DNA of 64,000 bases from Alcanivorax sp. (GTDB taxonomy: Bacteria > Pseudomonadota > Gammaproteobacteria > Pseudomonadales > Alcanivoracaceae). The notes beneath the pieces were generated by a model, which ran no database searches, had not been told where the DNA came from, and saw only the letters and a program-made list of their open reading frames with translations. Both the position numbers and the translations under genes were made by a program. Of the stretch, positions 8,916 to 15,573 are shown piece after piece; the stretch's first letter is position 1; every line of letters starts with the position of its first letter. The DNA lies in assembly GCA_017794945.1 (NCBI GenBank), contig CP051239.1, positions 1,850,692 to 1,914,691 of the forward strand. The letters run 5' to 3'.

Positions 8916-9410
8916 TGTGGGAGCGGGCCCAGCCCGCGAAAGGGTGGCTTACAGCCACCCGGCAAAGGTTGCCCCGCAGTATTCCAGAGACGCTGATTCG
9001 TCGGGTGTCCGGAGCTCCGTATCCGAGACGCGGGGCAATGGTGGTGCCTTCCGGGATCGCTCAAGCCCTCCATGGGCGCTCTCATTTGGCCATCCCTGGC
9101 CAAATAGGTCCCTCCAGGCACCACCATTGCCCCGCTCACCTAGCAGCTCCCACCGCCACAGGGCATAACACCGCCTGGACCTTTCTACGAAGTAGGGTTT
9201 TGGCGGTGAATTCCCCAAGGAGCGCCGGGATCGGGTGGGCCCGTCCAGGACCGTATTTGGCCAGGGATGGCCAAATCCGAGCTTACATGGACGTACTTGC
9301 AGCGTGTCCTGGACGGGCCCACCCGATCCCGGCGCGGGCTCTCTGGAGAGAGGTCTCTGGGATCCTGCCGGGAGCTGGGCTCCCTTTCGCGGGCAGGGCC
9401 CGCTCCCACA
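8916..9410. repeat. REP-bounded composite repeat, copy A (two nested hairpins)
   Basis: This 495-bp intergenic block between BVMO 1 and nudE has no credible gene. It starts TGTGGGAGCGGGCCCAGCC and ends with the inverted form GGGCCCGCTCCCACA, the REP type known from pseudomonads. Inside are two large hairpins. One has exact 19-bp arms at 9031-9049 and 9116-9134. The other has exact 30-bp arms at 9222-9251 and 9306-9335. Each loop carries the same 20-bp core palindrome, TTTGGCCA-4-TGGCCAAA (9085-9104, 9256-9275). The left third of the block is shared with the copy at 17.5 kb in opposite orientation. Confidence 0.85.
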
Positions 9411-9513
9411 AGGTCCGCTCCTCTCAGGCCCGGCTGCCACAAAATAGCGGCCAGCACCGGTTGGGTTCGTGCGTGGTTGCGGTTAGGCTTAACGCCGTCG
9501 CAAAGGAGTGGCC

Positions 9514-10068
9514 ATGACCCGCGAAGGCAACCGCAAACCGGAAATCCTCGATACCCGCCTGGTGGCGAAGAGCCGCCTGTTCGGCATCGAGGAGATGCAC
9601 CTGCGCTTCAGCAACGGCGTGGAGCGCACCTACGAACGCCTGCGCACCCCGCCGATCGCCGGCGTGATGTGCGTGCCGATGCTCGACCGCGACACCGTGG
9701 TGCTGATTCGCGAGTACGGCGCCGGCGTCGACGAGTATCAGATCACCCTGCCCAAGGGTGCCTACGAACACGGCGAGGACTGGCGCGACGCCGCCAACCG
9801 TGAACTCAAGGAAGAGGCCGGCTACGGCGCCCGCAAGCTGACCCTGCTCAAGCGCATGACCCTGTCGCCGGGCTATATGGGCCACCATATTACCGTCGCC
9901 CTGGCGGAGGACCTCTACGAAGAGCGTCTGCCCGGCGACGAACCGGAACCTCTGGAAGTGATTCCCTGGAAACTGTCACGGCTGGATGAGCTGTTGCAGC
10001 GCGAGGACGTGACCGAAGCCCGCGTGATCGCCGCCCTGTTGATGACCCAACGTTTGATGGACCGCTGA
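9514..10068 (+). CDS. nudE: ADP compounds hydrolase NudE (Nudix hydrolase)
   Basis: The 184-aa Nudix enzyme hydrolyses ADP-ribose, NADH and diadenosine polyphosphates. The Nudix box GX5EX7REUXEEXGU is complete in GAYEHGEDWRDAANRELKEEAGYG (split: GAYEHGE / REL / EEAGY). The N-terminal KSRLFGIEEMHLRFSNG and the PEPLEVIPWKL region match NudE. AAAGGAG at 9502-9508 favours the ATG at 9514 over an in-frame GTG at 9508, which it overlaps. cysQ follows with no gap, so the two are an operon in the order commonly seen in gammaproteobacteria. Confidence 0.95.
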   Translation: MTREGNRKPEILDTRLVAKSRLFGIEEMHLRFSNGVERTYERLRTPPIAGVMCVPMLDRDTVVLIREYGAGVDEYQITLPKGAYEHGEDWRDAANRELKEEAGYGARKLTLLKRMTLSPGYMGHHITVALAEDLYEERLPGDEPEPLEVIPWKLSRLDELLQREDVTEARVIAALLMTQRLMDR

Positions 10069-10881
10069 ATGAACGATTTGAACGCCCTGCTGGGCCCGGT
10101 ATCCGCCATCGCCGTGGACGCCGGCGCCGCCATCCTTGAGATCTACAATCGCGGCGACGTGGACGTGGATCACAAGGACGACAACAGCCCGATCACCGAG
10201 GCCGACCGCGCCGCCCACAACCTGATCGAGGCGCGCCTGCGGGCGCTGACCCCGGAGATTCCGGTGTTCTCCGAGGAATCCGGCGGCATCGCCTTTGAAG
10301 AGCGCAAGGACTGGCCGCGTTTCTGGCTGGTGGACCCGCTCGACGGCACCAAGGAATTCATCAAGCGTAACGGCGAGTTCACCGTCAATATCGCCCTGGT
10401 GGAAGGTGGCGTGCCGGTGCTGGGCGTGGTGCACGTGCCGGTGACCGCGATCACCTACTCCGGTGGAGAGGGCCTGGGGGCCTTCAAGGAAGCAAACGGT
10501 GAGCGCGCCGCCATCCGTTGCCGGGAACGGCACGCGCCCATCGTGATGGTGGCCAGCCGCCGCCACGGCGCCGAGCAGGTGGCGGCGCTGGAGCGGCTGA
10601 TCGAAGGGCAGCTGGGCCCGGTGGAAAAGACCTCCATGGGGTCATCCCTGAAGCTCTGTCTAGTGGCGGAAGGCGAGGCGGACATCTATCCGCGTCTGGC
10701 GCCCACCTGCGAATGGGACACCGCCGCCGCCCACGCGGTGGTCAATGCCGCCGGTGGCGTCGTAGTGAACACGCACTTTGAGCCCCTGGCCTATAACAAG
10801 CCGGACGTGCTGAACCCGCATTTTCTGGTGTTGGGGCAATCCGCGGAAGACTGGCGCTTTATCGAGCCGGCGCTCGCCTGA
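10069..10881 (+). CDS. cysQ: 3'(2'),5'-bisphosphate nucleotidase CysQ
   Basis: The 270-aa Mg-dependent phosphatase of the inositol-monophosphatase fold converts 3'-phosphoadenosine 5'-phosphate (PAP) to AMP during sulfate assimilation. Metal-binding motifs are present: SEESGG, DPLDGTKEF and, near the C-terminus, CEWDTAAAHAV. Length matches CysQ (about 246-275 aa). The start codon directly follows the nudE stop, so translation is likely coupled. It is probably cytoplasmic at the inner membrane. Confidence 0.96.
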   Translation: MNDLNALLGPVSAIAVDAGAAILEIYNRGDVDVDHKDDNSPITEADRAAHNLIEARLRALTPEIPVFSEESGGIAFEERKDWPRFWLVDPLDGTKEFIKRNGEFTVNIALVEGGVPVLGVVHVPVTAITYSGGEGLGAFKEANGERAAIRCRERHAPIVMVASRRHGAEQVAALERLIEGQLGPVEKTSMGSSLKLCLVAEGEADIYPRLAPTCEWDTAAAHAVVNAAGGVVVNTHFEPLAYNKPDVLNPHFLVLGQSAEDWRFIEPALA

Positions 10882-10884
10882 GGG

Positions 10885-11154
10885 TCAGGTCAGCCAGGTC
10901 GGCATCACGTCCAGCAGTACCAATTGCAGGCGCTGGCTGAGCAGGTGGGCGCCGGCGGTGATCATGCACAGATGCACCAGCGGCATCATGATGCCCAGCG
11001 CCAGCACATTGACCAGCAGGCGCTGGCGGATCCGGCCGGTCCAAAGCACCGCCGCGACCATCACCAGGGCTCCCAGCGGAATGGCCAGCATCTCCCAAAG
11101 GTTCGGGTGGGGCAGAGCGAGCGCCAGGGGCAGGTCTTGCAGCAGGCTAGGCAT
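10885..11154 (-). CDS. small two-helix membrane protein, unrecognised
   Basis: An 89-aa ORF with two clear hydrophobic segments (about residues 22-42 and 48-70) separated by a short basic turn, TGRIRQR. It ends 3 bp from the cysQ stop, convergent. It lies downstream of, and on the same strand as, the Crp-type gene, 133 bp away. No family was recognised. Similar length and topology are common for membrane-stress or accessory proteins, but no function is proposed. Confidence 0.6.
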   Translation of the reverse strand: MPSLLQDLPLALALPHPNLWEMLAIPLGALVMVAAVLWTGRIRQRLLVNVLALGIMMPLVHLCMITAGAHLLSQRLQLVLLDVMPTWLT

Positions 11155-11287
11155 CGTTTTTACTCGGTACGGCCGGAATGTTTCCGTCTGTTGGTGTCTG
11201 TTACCGAGTGTTATCGACCGCTAGTGGGATTTCCTTTAATTGCGTCACAAAACTAATGCCAAAGTGCCATCATGCAGGTAATAGTTC

Positions 11288-11983
11288 TTACCCGGTACGT
11301 TCGTCCAGGTAAGCCTTGAGGGCGTCCAGGTCCGGCACCGTAATACGGCCATAGCTGAACCGGATCAGCCCGCGCTGCTCCAGGGTTTTCAGCACGCCGT
11401 GCACGCCCTGGCGGGTCATGCCCATCATGTTGGCGATGTGTTCGCGGGTCAGTTTGAAGGTCACCGGGCCGGGGCCGCGCTGGGGGGCGTGCATGTGCGC
11501 CAGGAACAGCAGCCGCCGGCCCACGCGCCCGGGCATGTCGCGCAGGGCGTTGTCCTCGATGATGGAGATCGCCGACCACAGCCGCCGGCTGAGCATATCC
11601 AGGGTACGCGGGTAGGCCTCCGGGTAGCGCGCCAGCAGGGCGCGGTAGTCCTGGCCCGGCACCTCCACCAGTTCGCCGTCGGTGTGGGCGGTGGCGCCGA
11701 ACACCCGTGGCATGCCCGGCGAAAACACCGTGTCGCCGAACCAGGCGCCGGGCTCGAACAGGGTGAGCATGATTTCCCGGCCCTCCGCGTTGGTGGAGCC
11801 GATGCGCACATTGCCGGCGCCCACCACCGACAACGCCGACTGCACCTCGCCGCGCTGGTAGAGCACCTCGTTGGCGCGGAACGGGCGCACCCGGGCCAGG
11901 GGCGCCACCTCGCGCAGGGCCGCTTCAGGCAGCCCGGAGAGCAGCGAGCAGCTTTTCAGTACTTCGAGAACATGATCGACCAT
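11288..11983 (-). CDS. Crp/Fnr family transcriptional regulator
   Basis: The 231-aa protein has an N-terminal cyclic-nucleotide-binding-like beta barrel (residues 15-130, with FEPGAWFGDTVFS) and a C-terminal winged helix, LTREHIANMMGMTRQGVHGVLKTL. The Fnr cysteine cluster is missing, so it is not an oxygen-sensing 4Fe-4S Fnr. The effector is unknown. The ATG at 11983 has GGGGTGGG upstream; the frame extends to a TTG at 12022, which would run into a palindrome that is probably its operator. It is divergent from the HD-domain gene at 12117, which is its likely target. Confidence 0.88.
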   Translation of the reverse strand: MVDHVLEVLKSCSLLSGLPEAALREVAPLARVRPFRANEVLYQRGEVQSALSVVGAGNVRIGSTNAEGREIMLTLFEPGAWFGDTVFSPGMPRVFGATAHTDGELVEVPGQDYRALLARYPEAYPRTLDMLSRRLWSAISIIEDNALRDMPGRVGRRLLFLAHMHAPQRGPGPVTFKLTREHIANMMGMTRQGVHGVLKTLEQRGLIRFSYGRITVPDLDALKAYLDERTG

Positions 11984-12014
11984 CGCCCACCCCGTCACAC
12001 CGTCTCGCGCGCCA

Positions 12015-12034
12015 ACTGTCAAACCGTTGACAGT
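12015..12034. promoter_or_regulatory. 20-bp palindromic operator, Crp/Fnr type
   Basis: ACTGTCAA-ACCG-TTGACAGT is an exact 8-bp dyad with a 4-bp spacer, the geometry of Crp/Fnr-family sites. It lies midway between the divergent regulator (start 11983) and HD-domain gene (start 12117), and its right arm TTGACA could be a -35 element for the HD gene. Autoregulation and control of the HD gene are inferred. Confidence 0.7.
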
Positions 12035-12116
12035 CTCAGTCCGGCGCGCGGCCTAGACTCTCCATCATACATCCAATAAACGCCAGGGCGTTCCAGCCCC
12101 AGCCGAGGAGAGAAGT

Positions 12117-12737
12117 ATGGACGGTCATCACGACGAGCCGCGCGCTCAGTTCAAACATATGGAAGAGGGTACCGCCGAGGATTGGAAGATCATCGGCCAG
12201 GCCTTCGGCGGTTTCGCCAAGGAGCTACCCGATCGCGTCATCACCCACCTGCGGTTGCTGGAAGGCGATTGCGGCGGCTTCCCGGTGGACCGCCTCACCC
12301 ATTGCCTGCAGACCGCCACCCTGGCGCACCGCGACGGCCAGGACGAGGAATACGTGGTGTGCGCCCTGCTGCACGACATCGGCGACACCCTGGGCCCCTA
12401 CAACCACGCCGACGTGGGCGCCGCCCTGCTGGAGCCGTTCGTCAGCGAGGAAAACCACTGGATGGTGAAGCACCACGCCATCTTCCAGGGCTACTACTTC
12501 TTCGAGCACCTGGGCCTGGACCCGGAGCTGCGCGAGAAATACCGCGATCACCCCTGCTTCGACCGCACCGTGGAGTTCTGCGCCAAGTACGACGCCGCCG
12601 CGTTCGACCCGGAGCAGGAAACCCTGCCGCTGTCGTTCTTCGAGCCCATGCTGCGCCGGGTGATGGCCAAGCCCAAGCGCTCGCTGTACAAGAACAAGCT
12701 GGACGCGGACCAGCAGGAACAGCGCGAAACCGCCTGA
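12117..12737 (+). CDS. HD-domain protein, PhnZ/MIOX-like (possible diiron oxygenase)
   Basis: The 206-aa soluble protein has HD-superfamily metal motifs: H-LQTA at about residue 62, ALLHDIGD (HD pair) and a downstream VKHHAIFQGYYF helix with paired histidines. The order H-Q-A, LLHDIG, NHADVGAALL and FQGYYF is closer to the HD-domain mixed-valent diiron oxygenases (PhnZ and myo-inositol oxygenase group) than to ordinary phosphohydrolases. Its real reaction is unknown. A good ribosome site (GAGGAGAGA) precedes the ATG and a strong terminator follows. It is a single-gene unit, divergent from a Crp-type regulator. Confidence 0.82.
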   Translation: MDGHHDEPRAQFKHMEEGTAEDWKIIGQAFGGFAKELPDRVITHLRLLEGDCGGFPVDRLTHCLQTATLAHRDGQDEEYVVCALLHDIGDTLGPYNHADVGAALLEPFVSEENHWMVKHHAIFQGYYFFEHLGLDPELREKYRDHPCFDRTVEFCAKYDAAAFDPEQETLPLSFFEPMLRRVMAKPKRSLYKNKLDADQQEQRETA

Positions 12738-12761
12738 ATGCATCCGCACTCGCGCACTGAA

Positions 12762-12789
12762 CGCCCCCGGAGCCCCCGGGGGCGTTTTT
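12762..12789 (+). terminator. rho-independent terminator after HD-domain gene
   Basis: Stem CGCCCCCGG / CCGGGGGCG with a 5-nt loop is followed directly by five T. It begins 25 bp past the HD-domain gene stop. Confidence 0.9.
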
Positions 12790-12794
12790 GTTGG

Positions 12795-12812
12795 TTGTCA
12801 TCTCTCTTTTAT
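12795..12812 (+). promoter_or_regulatory. Pho-box-like direct repeat upstream of metallophosphoesterase
   Basis: TTGTCAT-CTCT-CTTTTAT matches the PhoB box layout (two CTGTCAT-like 7-mers, 4-bp spacer) with 6/7 and 5/7 bases. It lies 88 bp upstream of the lipoprotein metallophosphoesterase. The second half-site is weak, so this is tentative, but a better match precedes the neighbouring lipoprotein gene. Confidence 0.4.
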
Positions 12813-12900
12813 TGAAATGCAATTTCACCGAAACCGTTCGTTCATCCCGTCGCGATAGCGTGAAGGCTGCGTCAAGTCTTCATTACTCGGGAGTTCAATC

Positions 12901-14763
12901 ATGATGATTTTGCATCGGCCCCGGTGGTACGCCGCCGGGCTCAGTTTTTTATTGTGTCTGTTTCTTGCCGCCTGTGGTGGCGACAGCGATTCCAATCCGT
13001 CCGCCGTCACGCCGCCGGACAGCGGTGGTGGCGACAGTGGTGCCAATGCCTTCACCGTAGCGGTGATTCCTGACACCCAGAAGTATTCGCGCTACTCACC
13101 GGAGCGCTATACCGCCCAGACCCAATGGATCGCCGACCACTACCAGGACGAGAAGATCAAATTCACCCTGCATCTGGGGGATGTGGTCGATCTGCCCCGC
13201 CAGAACGGCGAGTGGGTGGCCGCCCGTGAAGCGATGCAGATACTGGAAGCCAACGCGGAGACCCCGTACAGCGTTCTGGCCGGCAATCACGATGTGCTCA
13301 ACAGCGGCCAGTGGGACGACCAGCGTGACCTGACGGCGGAACCCTTCCTGCAGCATTTCCCGGCGTCCTTGCAGGCGGCCAACTTCACCACCTTCCAGGG
13401 CACCGACAGCACCGGTTTCAACAGCTACCATATTTTTGAAGCCGGCGGCCGTGAGTTCCTCGTGCTGGCCCTGGACTGGCTGCCGTCGGAGCAAACAGTG
13501 GCCTGGGTACAGGGCGTTCTTGACCAGCATCCGGAGACCCCCACGATTCTGACCACCCACCAGCTGCTGGGCATCGGCTCCGACGGTGAAACCGCCGTAT
13601 TCACCCCTCTGGGCGAACAGTTGTGGGAAAATCTGATTCGCGCCAATGACCAGATTTTCCTGACCTTCAGCGGCCACAACCACGGTGAAGCCACCCTGAT
13701 CGGCAAGAACCAATACGGCCGCGATGTGGTGATGGTAGTGGTGGACTACCAGTCCGGCTTCTGGGGCGGCAACGGCATGATGCAGTTGGTGACCTTCAAC
13801 GAAGCGGACCAGCAACTGGATTTCCGTTCCTACTCACCCTGGGTGGCGGCGATCCCGGAAGCTGAGCGTCAGCCCCAGGACGAGCTGTCGCGCTGGGAAT
13901 TCAGTGTGCCAATGAACTTCGAGCGCCGCTTCGCCGATCTCAACCAGGGCAATGTGGCGGACGCCCCGGGCAATATCGAGGGCACCCAGGCCTACTGGAT
14001 TCTCGACGATGATCATCGCGTCACCCGCGCCGACGGCTCGGTGCAGTTCCTGGACGCCTCCGGTAACGGCAACCTGCTGGAGCTGGTCGCCTATAACGAG
14101 CCGCAGGGCGAGCTGGCCGATTTCTTTGAGCTTCGCGATGACAAACCACCGTTCGGGTACGCCGCCGGCACCGCCACCTTCCACGGCAACAACGACATCG
14201 GAGGTTACTATCTGACTACCGGCGGGGCCGGTCTGAGCTTCGAGAACAGCGCCGCCGGCAAGCCGGGTTTCCTGCCGCAATACACCATCGAAGCCATCGT
14301 CCGCTTGCCGTCGGATTGGATGCGCGACGAGAACCAGTGGTCCGGCATTCTCAACCACGAACCGGGTATCAGCCAGGTTTGCCAGTACCACGAAGTGGCC
14401 TGCTCCGGCAGCGATGCCGCCCTGGGGCTGAACGTTTCCTCCTTGAAGGAGTTCCAGTGGGTAAGCACCTCGCAGAACGGCAAGGGTCAGGACAACTGGT
14501 CCTGGGAAGTGAGCAACGACTACTGGTACCACATTGCTCTGGTGAACGACGGTGAGCGGGTACGGATGTACGTGGACGGCTCACTGACCATGCGCACCGG
14601 CGTGGATGAGCAGCAGGGGCTGCTGGTGGAGCCGGGCCAGCCCTGGAACATCGGCATCAACAGCTGGCAGGGCAACCCGGGCAATCTGTTCGCCGGCGAC
14701 ATCGCCGAGATCCGCATCAACAACCGGGTACTGGAGTCCGGCGACTGGCTGTTGCATCAATAA
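12901..14763 (+). CDS. exported lipoprotein metallophosphoesterase with C-terminal LamG-like domain
   Basis: The 620-aa precursor has a lipoprotein signal peptide with lipobox FLAAC (Cys25), then a G/D/S-rich linker. Residues 50-320 are a calcineurin-like phosphoesterase with all metal motifs: PDTQKYS (58), GDVVD (93-97), GNHD (128-131), THQ and SGHNHGE. Residues about 400-620 resemble a concanavalin A/LamG fold (FLPQYTIEAIVRL, WYHIALVNDG, GDIAEIRINNRVL), common in secreted ligand-binding domains. It would hydrolyse phosphoester substrates outside the cytoplasm. GGGAG precedes the ATG. A possible Pho box upstream suggests phosphate-starvation control. Substrate is unknown. Confidence 0.9.
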   Translation: MMILHRPRWYAAGLSFLLCLFLAACGGDSDSNPSAVTPPDSGGGDSGANAFTVAVIPDTQKYSRYSPERYTAQTQWIADHYQDEKIKFTLHLGDVVDLPRQNGEWVAAREAMQILEANAETPYSVLAGNHDVLNSGQWDDQRDLTAEPFLQHFPASLQAANFTTFQGTDSTGFNSYHIFEAGGREFLVLALDWLPSEQTVAWVQGVLDQHPETPTILTTHQLLGIGSDGETAVFTPLGEQLWENLIRANDQIFLTFSGHNHGEATLIGKNQYGRDVVMVVVDYQSGFWGGNGMMQLVTFNEADQQLDFRSYSPWVAAIPEAERQPQDELSRWEFSVPMNFERRFADLNQGNVADAPGNIEGTQAYWILDDDHRVTRADGSVQFLDASGNGNLLELVAYNEPQGELADFFELRDDKPPFGYAAGTATFHGNNDIGGYYLTTGGAGLSFENSAAGKPGFLPQYTIEAIVRLPSDWMRDENQWSGILNHEPGISQVCQYHEVACSGSDAALGLNVSSLKEFQWVSTSQNGKGQDNWSWEVSNDYWYHIALVNDGERVRMYVDGSLTMRTGVDEQQGLLVEPGQPWNIGINSWQGNPGNLFAGDIAEIRINNRVLESGDWLLHQ

Positions 14764-14774
14764 CAGGACGTTCA

Positions 14775-14799
14775 GGCGGGGTCGCCCAAGGACCCCGCC
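14775..14799. terminator. hairpin between convergent genes
   Basis: GGCGGGGTC and GACCCCGCC form an exact 9-bp stem with a 7-nt loop between the metallophosphoesterase and MarR stops. There is no T-run, so termination is uncertain. Confidence 0.5.
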
Positions 14800-14812
14800 A
14801 CCATGGCCTGTT

Positions 14813-15253
14813 TTACACACCCAGGCGCCGGGCTATGGTCTCGGTGACCCGGAACCAGGCGTCGGCGCCGTCTTCGCCCACCTCGCCGAAGGCATGGGTG
14901 AGCAGCTCGCGCTGGATGCCGGTGAGCCGGGATTCCAGCGCCATGCCCTGGCCGGTGAGCGCCAGCCGCTTGACCCTTTTGTCGGAGGTGTCCCGGGTCA
15001 CTTCGACCAGGTCTTTCTCGACCAGGGATTTGAGCGGCTTATGGATGGCCTGCTTGGTCAGCCGCATGCGTTCCACCAGTTCGTTGACGCTGAGCCCCGG
15101 ATTGCGACCGATAAAAAACAGCAACCGGTGGTGGATACGGGACAGCCCCTGGCTTTTCAATATGCTGTCGGGTTCGGCCACCAGCCCCCGGAAGGCGAAA
15201 TGCAGGGTTTCCAGGCACTTGTTCAGCCGGTCCAGCGAAGCGTCTTCAACCAT
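14813..15253 (-). CDS. MarR family transcriptional regulator
   Basis: The 146-aa protein has the MarR winged-helix fold: FIGRNPGLSVNELVERMRLTKQAIHKPLKSLVEKDLV (helix-turn-helix at about residues 48-85, trimmed here by motif), then the wing VTRDTSDKRVKRLALT with conserved D-x-R. Length is typical. It has no obvious co-transcribed partner and faces the metallophosphoesterase convergently. A dyad at 15287-15305 just upstream is a likely autoregulatory operator. The ligand is unknown. Confidence 0.9.
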   Translation of the reverse strand: MVEDASLDRLNKCLETLHFAFRGLVAEPDSILKSQGLSRIHHRLLFFIGRNPGLSVNELVERMRLTKQAIHKPLKSLVEKDLVEVTRDTSDKRVKRLALTGQGMALESRLTGIQRELLTHAFGEVGEDGADAWFRVTETIARRLGV

Positions 15254-15286
15254 ATTGAGTTACCACCAGTCTTGATTTTGAGTAAT

Positions 15287-15305
15287 AGGTCATAAAAGTT
15301 GACCT
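15287..15305. promoter_or_regulatory. dyad upstream of MarR gene, candidate operator
   Basis: AGGTCA-7-TGACCT lies 34 bp upstream of the MarR start in AT-rich promoter DNA. Its size and position suit a MarR dimer site. The rest of the 320-bp gap from 15254 to 15573 holds only the terminator of the leftward lipoprotein gene. Confidence 0.5.
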
Positions 15306-15510
15306 TAATGGGCGCGCCATGCAAGCGTTTCCCCCAGGGGCGCCGCCTTCGGGCCAACAAAGTGTAACCTGTATGACCGTCGGCCGCAGAGCCGGCCCGC
15401 GCCTGCCGAAGAATCGGAAGGCTAACGTCCGGGCCTCGGTGGGCGCGTGAAGGCGTGTTTACCGGCAAGACTGCCGTGGCTGGGCCGCCGGGTCCAGTTT
15501 TCCCGCTCCG

Positions 15511-15550
15511 GAAACGAAAAACGCCCGGCGTGCCGTGGCACGCCGGGCGT
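15511..15550 (-). terminator. strong terminator of choice-of-anchor I gene
   Basis: On the minus strand ACGCCCGGCGTGCC pairs exactly with GGCACGCCGGGCGT (15521-15534 and 15537-15550), and TTTTTCGTTT follows. It lies 24 bp past the stop of the leftward gene. Confidence 0.92.
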
Positions 15551-15573
15551 TCGGCTGTCGCCGGGGGGGAAGG

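Noticed and set aside
8915-9517. Several ORFs of 70-200 aa in the 8.9-9.5 kb gap
   Set aside because: They run through the REP-bounded repeat and its hairpins and lack domains and ribosome sites.
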